Shown here: positions 9,271 to 17,105 of the stretch, piece after piece
Numbering within the stretch: the first letter of the stretch is position 1
Layout: the number at the start of each line of letters is the position of its first letter
Source of the DNA: Chloroflexota bacterium
GTDB lineage: Bacteria > Chloroflexota > Anaerolineae > Anaerolineales > Anaerolineaceae
DNA length: 64,000 bases
NCBI GenBank assembly: GCA_016838895.1
Contig: JAEKNU010000009.1
Location: 1 to 64,000 of the forward strand
Reading direction: 5' to 3'
Notes under the pieces: model-generated
The model's database searches: none
The model's input: only the letters and a program-made list of their open reading frames with translations
What the model was told of the DNA's origin: nothing
Made by a program: the position numbers and the translations under genes

Positions 9271-10214
9271 GTACACTTATAGAACTGCGAGATTTGAAAA
9301 AATATTTTCCTGTAAATAACGGGTTGTTACATGCAGTGGATGGTATTAACTTAAAAATAGAACAGGGAAAGACGCTTGGCATCGTCGGCGAATCTGGTTG
9401 TGGAAAATCTACGCTTGGACGCACTGTATTGGGACTGCATGAATCCACAAGCGGTGAAGTGTATTTTGATAGCGAGAACATTGTTAACTGCAGTAAATCC
9501 CAATTCAAAAAAGCACGTCGGGAAATGCAGATGATTTTTCAAGACCCATACTCCAGTCTGAATCCTCGAATGAGAGTAGAGGAATTAATTGCAGAACCAA
9601 TACTAATTAATGGTATTTACAAAAACAAAAATGAGGTTTTTGATCGGGTAGCGAATTTGATGGATACCGTTGGTCTGGCGCAGCGTCTTTCAGATGCCTA
9701 TCCACATGAGTTGGATGGCGGCCGAAGGCAACGTATAGGTGTAGCAAGAGCGCTATCATTGAATCCGCGTTTCATTGTTTGTGATGAGCCGGTCTCTGCT
9801 CTTGATGTATCCATTCAGGCACAAATTCTGAATTTATTAATGGACTTGCAAGATGAACTTGGCCTGACTTATATGTTTATTACCCATGATCTTAGTGTGG
9901 TACGTCATATCTCGACGGATATCGCTGTGATGTATTTGGGAAAATGTGTCGAAATCTGTCCATCAAAAGAATTATTTAAAAATCCGTTACATCCTTATAC
10001 AAAAGCTTTACTTTCTGCAATTCCGGTTGCAAAAGCTGAAATGCGGCACAAGAAAATTGAAGTGATTCGTGGAGAGGTCAGTAGTCCGGTGAATCCAAAA
10101 CTAGGTTGCAGGTTCGCTCCTCGCTGTCCTCTGGCCACAACAGAATGCACAATTGATGATATTCCTCTGGTGGAAATAACACCTGGTCATTCAGTCGCAT
10201 GTCTAAAGGTTTAG
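9267..10214 (+). CDS. Peptide ABC transporter ATP-binding protein, DppF/OppF type
   Basis: A 315-residue second ATPase of the importer. Walker A is GESGCGKSTLGR and Walker B is FIVCDEPVSALDVS with the switch histidine in FITHDLSVV. The ABC signature reads LDGGRRQR where LSGGQRQR is usual, so the serine that contacts ATP in the partner site is Asp here. The C-terminal GCRFAPRCPLATTEC motif of the family is present. It closes the four-gene import unit. The altered signature may make the two ATP sites asymmetric; similar substitutions are known in some heterodimeric ABC ATPases. Confidence 0.9.
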   Translation: MSTLIELRDLKKYFPVNNGLLHAVDGINLKIEQGKTLGIVGESGCGKSTLGRTVLGLHESTSGEVYFDSENIVNCSKSQFKKARREMQMIFQDPYSSLNPRMRVEELIAEPILINGIYKNKNEVFDRVANLMDTVGLAQRLSDAYPHELDGGRRQRIGVARALSLNPRFIVCDEPVSALDVSIQAQILNLLMDLQDELGLTYMFITHDLSVVRHISTDIAVMYLGKCVEICPSKELFKNPLHPYTKALLSAIPVAKAEMRHKKIEVIRGEVSSPVNPKLGCRFAPRCPLATTECTIDDIPLVEITPGHSVACLKV

Positions 10215-10293
10215 CCATGAATCAGTAGAAGTTTCATCACTTTGGAAAATTTACTGTTTGTATGCTTAGTTATGGAAGAGGGTATATTACAAC

Positions 10294-10962
10294 ATGAAGC
10301 GATTATCAATTGGTGATGGTTTATGGCTGGTATTGCTGGTAGGCATCAGCATGTTTTTTATGCTTCCTAAAACAAATCAGGTTTTTGTCAGTCTAACAAC
10401 AGCCCACCCCTTTATGATGGGCTTTTTGAAGTTCTCTATTCTTGCAACAATGGGTGAGCTTTTGGCATTACGCCTGGCTAACGGAAAATGGAAACATCCG
10501 ACAGGATTGTTGGCAAAGGGTTTCGTATGGGGTGTGATTGGTATTGCTGTAACCTTTATGTTTTCGTTTTTTTCCTGCGGTGTTGTGGCGATGATTGATA
10601 AAGGAATCCTGCCAGCCGGTTCTGGTTCCATACAATCACTGCTTAAGGCATTTTATACCAGCTTGCTCATGAACCTGACCTTTGGACCGGTATTTATGGC
10701 TGCGCATCGTATTAGCGATGCATATATTGATATGCGGGCTGGGGGAATGAAAACCAAAATTGTGGATGTGATTTCGGCAATCAACTGGAATGATTTTATA
10801 AATTTCGTTGTTGGCAAAACCATTCCATTCTGGTGGATACCCGTACATACGCTGACATTTTTACTGCCTGGAGAATATCGAGTTTTGGCGGCAGCTTATC
10901 TATCCATTTTTCTTGGTGCAATTCTTGCCTATGCACGCAGGAGAGATACAAAGAAGCATTGA
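10294..10962 (+). CDS. Small integral membrane protein, possibly Mpv17/PMP22-like
   Basis: A 222-residue hydrophobic protein with about four membrane segments, ending in a basic tail (RRRDTKKH). I do not recognise a defined function. The C-terminal third, IPFWWIPVHTLTF followed by LPGEYRVLAAAYLS, recalls the closing motif of the Mpv17/PMP22 family (W-P-x-n-F ... P-x-x-yR). The middle FGPVFMAAHRISDAY would correspond to the family's G-P-x-x-H-x-W-Y-like region. This is a remote resemblance read by eye. The gene follows the peptide importer on the same strand after a 79-base gap with GAGGG before the ATG, so it may be in the same transcript or independent. Confidence 0.6.
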   Translation: MKRLSIGDGLWLVLLVGISMFFMLPKTNQVFVSLTTAHPFMMGFLKFSILATMGELLALRLANGKWKHPTGLLAKGFVWGVIGIAVTFMFSFFSCGVVAMIDKGILPAGSGSIQSLLKAFYTSLLMNLTFGPVFMAAHRISDAYIDMRAGGMKTKIVDVISAINWNDFINFVVGKTIPFWWIPVHTLTFLLPGEYRVLAAAYLSIFLGAILAYARRRDTKKH

Positions 10963-11125
10963 ATCGTTGGTCGGACAAAATCACTTGGATTTGTTCAGTT
11001 TATATTTTCACAATTGGGCTTGTATGAGATCAATAAAGTGCTTTGGTACCTTGCGCTTTGCTGAAAAAAAATTTTGAAAGATTGAAAACCCACGAATAGA
11101 AAATAAATACAGCCATATGGCAGCC

Positions 11126-11157
11126 AAAAGCGCGGGGGCTACTGCCCCCGCGCTTTT
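11126..11157. terminator. Strong bidirectional terminator hairpin
   Basis: AAAAGCGCGGGGGC (11126-11139) and GCCCCCGCGCTTTT (11144-11157) form a perfect 14-bp stem with a four-base loop. The A/T ends of the stem supply a T run in both directions. It sits between the plus-strand membrane-protein gene and the minus-strand sugar-binding protein gene and can stop transcription from both sides. Confidence 0.85.
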
Positions 11158-11181
11158 GTAGAATGTTGCTTTTGTAGAATA

Positions 11182-12591
11182 TTACTTGATCGTCAAACGT
11201 TCAATCAAAGCTTGTAAGTCCGCTGCGGCCTGGTCAACCGTGGACATTTCGTATCCTACAGCCTGACCGATCAGTAGAAGTTCATTTACAAATTCCTGAT
11301 CGTTGGGCAGATTTGGACCTTGAGGGACAGTGCGGTCTGCTACAGCATCGTAAATTCTGTAAACTGCTGCATCTGTTGCGCTGGACTGACCGGAGATTGC
11401 CTGGCGTACAACCGGTGATGAAGGTACACCACGATTGGTTTCGAGCACCGCGCCGGCCTCAGGGCTGGTGACAAAGAAGTTGACGAACAATGTAGCTGCT
11501 TCCAAGTTTGCACTTGAATTGCTTACGCCGAGATACTGGCTCATCTGGATGACATAGGCTTTTTCTCCGCCTTTTGGAAGCGTCGTGGCGCCAAGCTCAT
11601 CTGTCATGGCTGCTTGATAAGCTGCAATCTGGTTGCTCCAGATTAATCCAACAGCTGCCTTGCCTGCTACGAGTGCGGAACTGTCAGCACCGGATTCGGC
11701 GTAGGTCGCGGTTGTGTCTGCATCGGGGATTAACCCGTCTGCACGCATATCCGCCCACAATTGCAGCCAACCCTTGGCTGATTCAACAGTTGCATAAGAT
11801 TTGCCGCCATCGTCTAACGTCCAAAGTGGAGTACCCTGTTGTTGATAGTAATAGCTCAAATAGTTAGCCTGATTGGTGCTGTTATCCACGAAGGGGGAGA
11901 CACCATCGGGCAGATTTGCTTTAAGTTCCTGTCCATAGGCGAAGAGCTCGTCCCAGGTCATGTTGTCTGCTGGCAATGCTACACCGGCTGCTTCAATCAT
12001 GGTTTTGTTATAAGCCAATACAAGTGTGTTTGTGCCCAGGCTAACGGCATATAGATCGCCATTGGCGTCCGTAGGTGGAATAAGGGCAGTCTGGTCAAAC
12101 ATCTCGGGTGTATCGATCATAAGTTGTTTGCCAAGATACCCATTGAGTGGTTCAAGGTACTGTGCATAGTCAGGCCAATTGCCGCCAAATTGAATAATAT
12201 CGGGAGCATTGTCTGCTGCTAACTGGGTGTCGACAATCTGGAAATGGTCACCGGCACCGCCATTGGGCTCACCAATGACTGTAATTTCAGGATAAGCTGC
12301 CTGGAACAATTCGATTACTTTCATGGTTCTTTCGGCGCGATCGTCATTACCCCACCAACCCATGCGCAGTTCAGCGGGACCACCGGTATAAACGGGAAGA
12401 CCATCAGCGCGTTCTTCAACCATTGGCTCCTCTACCACTGCTTCTTCTGGTTCTTCCGTTGGTTCTGGAGCCGCATCAGTTGCTGCAGGTTCCTCTACAG
12501 CAGGGGCTTCAGGGGCAGCAGCGGGACCACATGCAGAGAGCATCAAGGAAGCCGCTATCACAAGAGTAAATAGAATAGTAATTTTCTTCAT
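11182..12591 (-). CDS. Sugar ABC transporter substrate-binding lipoprotein (SBP family 1)
   Basis: A 469-residue extracellular sugar-binding protein. The signal peptide ends in lipobox LSAC (Cys21) and is followed by a roughly 45-residue linker rich in Pro, Glu and Ala, a style common in Anaerolineae. The mature part has the family-1 fold, with sequence such as MGWWGNDDRAERTMKVIELF and DAPDIIQFGGNW. It should bind an oligosaccharide or glycoside for the two permeases just upstream on the same strand. It is unusual in being the last gene of its ABC set. No cognate ATPase gene lies in this cluster, so a shared MsmK/UgpC-like ATPase elsewhere is expected. Context with GH78, GH4 and rhamnose genes suggests a rhamnose-containing substrate. 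Confidence 0.87.
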   Translation of the reverse strand: MKKITILFTLVIAASLMLSACGPAAAPEAPAVEEPAATDAAPEPTEEPEEAVVEEPMVEERADGLPVYTGGPAELRMGWWGNDDRAERTMKVIELFQAAYPEITVIGEPNGGAGDHFQIVDTQLAADNAPDIIQFGGNWPDYAQYLEPLNGYLGKQLMIDTPEMFDQTALIPPTDANGDLYAVSLGTNTLVLAYNKTMIEAAGVALPADNMTWDELFAYGQELKANLPDGVSPFVDNSTNQANYLSYYYQQQGTPLWTLDDGGKSYATVESAKGWLQLWADMRADGLIPDADTTATYAESGADSSALVAGKAAVGLIWSNQIAAYQAAMTDELGATTLPKGGEKAYVIQMSQYLGVSNSSANLEAATLFVNFFVTSPEAGAVLETNRGVPSSPVVRQAISGQSSATDAAVYRIYDAVADRTVPQGPNLPNDQEFVNELLLIGQAVGYEMSTVDQAAADLQALIERLTIK

Positions 12592-12681
12592 TTTGTTTCT
12601 TCTCCTTTTTTCTGAATCGTTTTTACGGAAAAATCCGCATAGCCTCTTAGCATCATTTCATCTTCACCTTCCTGTTATGCA

Positions 12682-13527
12682 TTACCCCTTTGTTCCTGTG
12701 GTTGCGATACCCTGAACAAAGTACTTTTGCAGGGAAAAGAACAGGATAAAGAGGGGAATCATGGACAGCGTAGCCATTGCTAAAGCGCCGCCCCAGTTGG
12801 ATACAGAACCTGCGTCACCGACGAACGTACGTAACGCTCGCGAAACGCTGAATATTTCCGGCCTTGTAAGGTATAGCAGGTGGTTGAAAAAGTCATCCCA
12901 CGTCCAAAGAAAAGTGAATAGCGCAGTTGTCACCAGTGCTGGTGTTGCAAGCGGCAAGATAATGCGAAAGAATACGCCAACCGTTCCACACCCATCAATA
13001 ATTGCCGCCTCTTCGAGCTCTTTCGGTAAACTACGCATGAATTGCACGAGTAGAAAAATGAAGAAAGCATCCGTGGCCATGAATTTTGGTACGATTATAG
13101 GGAGATACGAACCCACCCATCCGAATGTATTGAAGAGGATATAACGCGGCACGAGCGTAACATGACCCGGAAGCATGAGCGTTACCATCATTATTGCAAA
13201 CCAGATGTTCTTGCCCGCGAATTTGAGTCGCGAGAATGCGTACGCCGCCATTGTGCAGGATATCAAATTCCCAATGATCGCTGCCAAACACATCAATAGT
13301 GAGTTCGCGAAGAACTTCCCGAAGGATGTACCCGCATAGCCTTTCCAACCGCTAATGTAATTTTCAATGGTTACGGTTTTTGGTATAAGTCCAGGGTCAC
13401 TAAATATCATATTGTTGGGCTTGAATGAGCTGACAATCATCCAGATTATGGGGTAGAGCATCGCTATTCCCAGAACGATGATGAACAGATGAGAAAAAGT
13501 ACGACGGAAAATTTCACTGTTTTTCAT
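12682..13527 (-). CDS. Carbohydrate ABC transporter permease, MalG-like
   Basis: A 281-residue inner-membrane permease with about six spans. The start (HLFIIVLGIAMLYPIIWMIVSSFKP) and the EAA loop (LPKELEEAAIIDGCGTVGVFFRIILP) are standard for the MalG/UgpE group. ATG at 13527 is chosen: it lies 1 base after the stop of the upstream permease with AGGTGAA 4 bases before it. Longer in-frame starts at 13545 or 13581 overlap the upstream gene. It forms a heterodimer with the MalF-like permease and serves the sugar-binding protein at 11182-12591. Confidence 0.9.
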   Translation of the reverse strand: MKNSEIFRRTFSHLFIIVLGIAMLYPIIWMIVSSFKPNNMIFSDPGLIPKTVTIENYISGWKGYAGTSFGKFFANSLLMCLAAIIGNLISCTMAAYAFSRLKFAGKNIWFAIMMVTLMLPGHVTLVPRYILFNTFGWVGSYLPIIVPKFMATDAFFIFLLVQFMRSLPKELEEAAIIDGCGTVGVFFRIILPLATPALVTTALFTFLWTWDDFFNHLLYLTRPEIFSVSRALRTFVGDAGSVSNWGGALAMATLSMIPLFILFFSLQKYFVQGIATTGTKG

Positions 13528-13528
13528 A

Positions 13529-14494
13529 TTATTCACCTGTCCCATATGACACCCATAGATTTGATGTTCTAAATACAACAAATGTGATTACACCGATAAT
13601 GAGCAGCAACACCCAAGCCATAGCAGACGCGTAACCCATTTCGTGATATGTCCATCCCTGAATATACAGGTGCAGGGTATAGAATAGCGTTGAGTTTAGT
13701 ACACCTCCCTTTCCGCCGCCGATAATATACGCTTGCGTGAAAGCCTGGAACGCGGATATCATCTGTATGATCAGGTTAAATAGAATCACAGGCGAGAGTA
13801 AGGGTATGGTGATGGAGAAAAACTTCTGCACCTTGTTTGCGCCGTCTACGCTTGCTGCATCGTAATAGACCTCCGGGATTTGCTTTCGTCCAGCGAGGAA
13901 GATGATCATCGACGAGCCGAACTGCCATACCGTTAACAAAATCAACGTACCGAGTGCGTAATTTGGGTTGGTGATCCAACTGGGAGGGTCGCTGAAGCCA
14001 ACAAAGCCCAAGAAGAGGTTTATCAGACCGTCCTTCTCAAACAATTTTCTCCATAACACTGCAATAGCCACTGAACCACCCAGCAGTGTTGGAATATAGT
14101 AAATTGCACGGTAAAATGGAACCCCGCGTAGTTTCTGGTTCAGCAGCATTGCCACAGCGAGAGCGATGATCAACTTTAGCGGTACAGACACGAACACATA
14201 GGTAAGCGTTACGGACAGAGACTTCATGTAATACGGATCCACCCGCATTACTTCACCCGAGGATGCAGTGAACTCCGATATCCCGAACACCGATCCAAAC
14301 ATTTTTAGATAGTTTGCAAATCCGATCCATTGCGTTGAATCAGGCTGTGTGAAGTCATAATTCGTGAAACCAAGTCCCAGCGAGTATATCATTGGGTAAA
14401 CCGTAAGCACGAAGAAACCCAGAAGCCACGGTGTGAGGAACATATAGGCGGGGGCGTTGCGCTTGATAAATTTGATGATACTGGATTTGCTCAT
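13529..14494 (-). CDS. Sugar ABC transporter permease, MalF/UgpA-like
   Basis: A 321-residue permease with a basic N-terminus, then APAYMFLTPWLLGFFVLTVYPMIYSLGLGFTNY-type sequence that starts almost all MalF/UgpA proteins, and about six spans. The EAA loop is in IPEVYYDAASVDGANKVQKFFSITIPLLSP. It has AAAGGAAG before the ATG and follows the DeoR regulator after 120 bases on the same strand, so the three transport genes may be cotranscribed with that regulator or have their own start in the gap. Confidence 0.9.
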   Translation of the reverse strand: MSKSSIIKFIKRNAPAYMFLTPWLLGFFVLTVYPMIYSLGLGFTNYDFTQPDSTQWIGFANYLKMFGSVFGISEFTASSGEVMRVDPYYMKSLSVTLTYVFVSVPLKLIIALAVAMLLNQKLRGVPFYRAIYYIPTLLGGSVAIAVLWRKLFEKDGLINLFLGFVGFSDPPSWITNPNYALGTLILLTVWQFGSSMIIFLAGRKQIPEVYYDAASVDGANKVQKFFSITIPLLSPVILFNLIIQMISAFQAFTQAYIIGGGKGGVLNSTLFYTLHLYIQGWTYHEMGYASAMAWVLLLIIGVITFVVFRTSNLWVSYGTGE

Positions 14495-14614
14495 AAAGAA
14501 ACTTCCTTTATTTTTGGTTTACAGGTTTTCATAGGCTATTGCCGGATTGATGATGCCTTTGAGTTCTTAATGCTGTTTATTTTCAAAGTCTATGATAAAG
14601 ACCCTTATGTTTAT

Positions 14615-15403
14615 CTAGTTAACAGGCGTTGTATCTTCTTCGCAAATTGTAAATTCAATGCTTGCCTGTTTTAATCGATCCGACCAATCCACAGATAAAT
14701 GATGATCTGTGAACAAGCGGCTGATTCGCTCCGGGCGTGCAAAGGAAGTCATGTCTTCCATGCCAAACTTGGAGGAATCTACCAGGGCAATTAACTCTTG
14801 TGATGATTCGATCACCTTGCGCTTCAGTTGCGCCTCTGCCAAATGTACCTCTGTCATACCGCGTTCCAGGCTGAAACCGCTGCAGGAAAGAAATGCCTTT
14901 TGGATATGCAATTCTTCAATGATATGTTCACTCAATAATCCTGTTACAGAGGAAGATCCATTATCCACGATTCCTCCAATCAGGAAGACCATGTTTGTCG
15001 TGTTCTGAGCCAACTCTCGAGCAGCCTCAAAGCCATTTGTCATCACCCGTAGTCGTTGATGTTTGGATAGTGCCTGTGCAAAATAATAAGCGGTACTGCT
15101 TGCATCCAAGAGGATCGAGGCGTCATCATGTACCAAAGTGGCAGCCTGGCGTGCAATTGCATGTTTTACAGCCGCATTTTGTTGATATCGTCTGATGAAA
15201 GAATTGTTTTGAAATTGATCCTGTTGGTGTAGCACGGCTCCCCCATGAACTCGCGTCAATAAGCCCTGCAATTCGAGTGCATTGAGGTCATTCCGAACGG
15301 TGCCTTCTGAGACATCCAGGGCTACGGCTAATTCCGGAACACTCAAGCCAGGCTGTTTACGGAGTATGTCAAGCAGAGATTGGCGACGATCATAGGGGGT
15401 CAT
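14615..15403 (-). CDS. DeoR-family transcriptional regulator (copy 1)
   Basis: A 262-residue DeoR repressor: an N-terminal winged helix (RRQSLLDILRKQPGLSVPELA ... VSEGTVRNDLNALE, residues 5-50) and a C-terminal sugar-phosphate sensing domain of the ribose-5-phosphate isomerase fold (LLDASSTAYYFAQAL, VMTNG, GGIV). ATG at 15403 is chosen because its protein then starts exactly like the paralogue at 19912 and AAAGGA precedes it; upstream codons lie in the promoter. The two regulators are nearly identical apart from scattered changes. It probably controls the sugar importer and the rhamnoside genes, and itself, through the CAACAA repeats in front of it. Effector unknown; a rhamnose catabolic phosphate such as rhamnulose 1-phosphate is a guess. 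Confidence 0.9.
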   Translation of the reverse strand: MTPYDRRQSLLDILRKQPGLSVPELAVALDVSEGTVRNDLNALELQGLLTRVHGGAVLHQQDQFQNNSFIRRYQQNAAVKHAIARQAATLVHDDASILLDASSTAYYFAQALSKHQRLRVMTNGFEAARELAQNTTNMVFLIGGIVDNGSSSVTGLLSEHIIEELHIQKAFLSCSGFSLERGMTEVHLAEAQLKRKVIESSQELIALVDSSKFGMEDMTSFARPERISRLFTDHHLSVDWSDRLKQASIEFTICEEDTTPVN

Positions 15404-15414
15404 GGGTCGTCCTT

Positions 15415-15483
15415 TTGTTGAAATTTGTCGAAATTTGTTGAAAACTACAAAATCATAATAGCAATTTTGTTGTTTCTTGTCAA
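15415..15483 (-). promoter_or_regulatory. Promoter and phased operator repeats of DeoR copy 1
   Basis: Reading the minus strand, TTGACA (15483-15478) and TATTAT (15460-15455) are 17 bases apart, close to the ideal sigma-70 promoter. Just downstream three hexamers follow at exact 10-base steps: CAACAA (15440-15435), CGACAA (15430-15425) and CAACAA (15420-15415). One helical turn between repeats places them on one face of DNA, which suits cooperative repressor binding. The same arrangement precedes the paralogous gene at 19912. Confidence 0.7.
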
Positions 15484-15588
15484 TATGTGAATTATATTTG
15501 ATGTCTTCAACAACTGATTTGTTCCTGAAATTAGCAAACAGGAACAAAAAATCCCCCTAAATAATTGTCAGCAAAGGAATTTTCTATA

Positions 15589-16962
15589 TTAGCGCATTTC
15601 CTGCAATAAACCATATTTTTGATTTGCTTGTAACATTTTATTGAAAAATTCCCAGGAGGTATCAATAGGAAGATGATTGGTAGGGTCAGCATAGAATGCT
15701 TGAAATGCCAGGTCTATGTTCTTGGTTAAAGCAGCTTCGATGATCAACTCCTGGTTGGCAATGTGTTGATTGATCAGCGGTGCGATACCGGCAGGCAGCG
15801 CACCAGCGCAGGATGGTTGGATATTCCCGTGACTGAAATGGGCATTGGTTTCAACCACACTGTGCAGAGGTGCGTTGGATATTTGCCCAATGTTTTCCAG
15901 ATTGACATTCGTGACCAGATCGCCCAGACCCAAGAGAGCCCTGATCATGTTGATGCCTTCCTCGCCTGATTGTTCCAAAATAAATGGGGTAGTGCCGCTG
16001 ATTAAGTCGCGCGTATTCTGTGGGGCTGTTGTCCAGCGTTTAATACGCCATGAGACAGGTGTGCGGATGATACCCCACTTGAATAGCGTCTCAGGGGAAC
16101 GAATAAAGCCTGGTAAAAATTCCACCAGATGACGATCCCCAGCCGCAGCCAGAATGCCATATCGCTGAAACAGTGTGAACTTGACTTGCTCAGCACTGCG
16201 GAACCAGTCATTCCAGCTTTCCACCTCTGGCTGCGTATATTCGCGAAGTGTTCCGGGTTGTTCTAGATGACGTTTCAATCGTTCGAGTAAATTGTGGTCC
16301 TGATACATTGCGCGATCCACCCAGGTGAAGTGGTTGATTCCAAGTACATTGACCTTTATTTCATCCCGAGCAGGTATCTCAATATTCAGATATTGCGCAG
16401 CTATTTTTGCCAATAGTTCTTGTGTACTAAAAACTTCATGGCAGCAACCAAAAACTTTCAGTTCGGGAACGACGCGCGTGAGTGTGCGCGTACAGATAGT
16501 CATGGGATTTGTGTAATTAATTACCCATGCGTTAGGGCAGATTGTTGCGATCGCATTCGCAAAGTCTTGGTAAATAGCAACAGAGCGAAGTCCGCGGATG
16601 AGGCCTGTCGCACCTGATGTGTCGCTGACAGGGAAGAAGAGTCCATATTCTTCCGCCAGTGCGATTTCTTCAGCCATTAATTCCAGTGGTCCTGGCTGGA
16701 TGGATATGATGACGAAGTCTGCATTCTGTAGCGCTTCCTGCAATGTGGGTGTGGCAAGATAGCGCCAATGCGAAACAACACCTTCCTGATCCTGAATCCA
16801 ATTACCCAACTTTTCATTCAGGCGTGCAGAATCCATGTCAATATCATAGAGCGCAACCTCACCGGTGAGATCCGGGCAAAGAGCGAGATCAATCATCAAA
16901 TTACGTGCCCAAAGACGGCTTCCACCGCCAATATAGGCAATTTTGATAGGAATGGGATTCAT
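15589..16962 (-). CDS. Glycoside hydrolase family 4, alpha-glucuronidase/galacturonidase-like
   Basis: A 457-residue GH4 enzyme. These use NAD+, a divalent metal and a redox-elimination mechanism rather than a classical hydrolase acid/base pair. The Rossmann motif IGGGSR is at residues 11-16. The metal-binding cysteine and histidine lie in CHEV (174-177) and the second histidine is H211 in GINHFTW. In characterised GH4 members, CHEV is associated with uronide substrates (LplD galacturonidase, Thermotoga glucuronidases), whereas CHS-type motifs go with alpha-glucosides and galactosides. It is transcribed away from the GH78 rhamnosidase. Together these suggest attack on rhamnose-uronic acid oligosaccharides. 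The specificity assignment is from one motif and context. Confidence 0.85.
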   Translation of the reverse strand: MNPIPIKIAYIGGGSRLWARNLMIDLALCPDLTGEVALYDIDMDSARLNEKLGNWIQDQEGVVSHWRYLATPTLQEALQNADFVIISIQPGPLELMAEEIALAEEYGLFFPVSDTSGATGLIRGLRSVAIYQDFANAIATICPNAWVINYTNPMTICTRTLTRVVPELKVFGCCHEVFSTQELLAKIAAQYLNIEIPARDEIKVNVLGINHFTWVDRAMYQDHNLLERLKRHLEQPGTLREYTQPEVESWNDWFRSAEQVKFTLFQRYGILAAAGDRHLVEFLPGFIRSPETLFKWGIIRTPVSWRIKRWTTAPQNTRDLISGTTPFILEQSGEEGINMIRALLGLGDLVTNVNLENIGQISNAPLHSVVETNAHFSHGNIQPSCAGALPAGIAPLINQHIANQELIIEAALTKNIDLAFQAFYADPTNHLPIDTSWEFFNKMLQANQKYGLLQEMR

Positions 16963-17023
16963 TATTTACCTCTCGTGTCTGACATATTACGGGTTTACTA
17001 TGTTTTTGATTTCCAGCGCGAAG

Positions 17024-17090
17024 TTGCATGGGGGCTGAAAATTTGCTATATTATACAGCACCTAAAAGAAATTACAACAATTATGCAACC
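17024..17090 (+). promoter_or_regulatory. Promoter of the rhamnosidase gene with one operator-like hexamer
   Basis: TTGCAT (17024-17029) and TATATT (17047-17052) are 17 bases apart. CAACAA at 17075-17080 matches the hexamer repeated in front of the two DeoR genes, followed 11 bases later by the partial match CAACCC. Control by the DeoR pair is plausible but a single good hexamer is weak evidence. Confidence 0.45.
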
Positions 17091-17105
17091 CAAAGACGGA
17101 AAAAT

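Noticed and set aside
8981-9508. Long minus-strand frame of 175 codons
   Set aside because: It spans the junction of the two peptide-importer ATPase genes in antisense and its translation has no domain or ribosome site.
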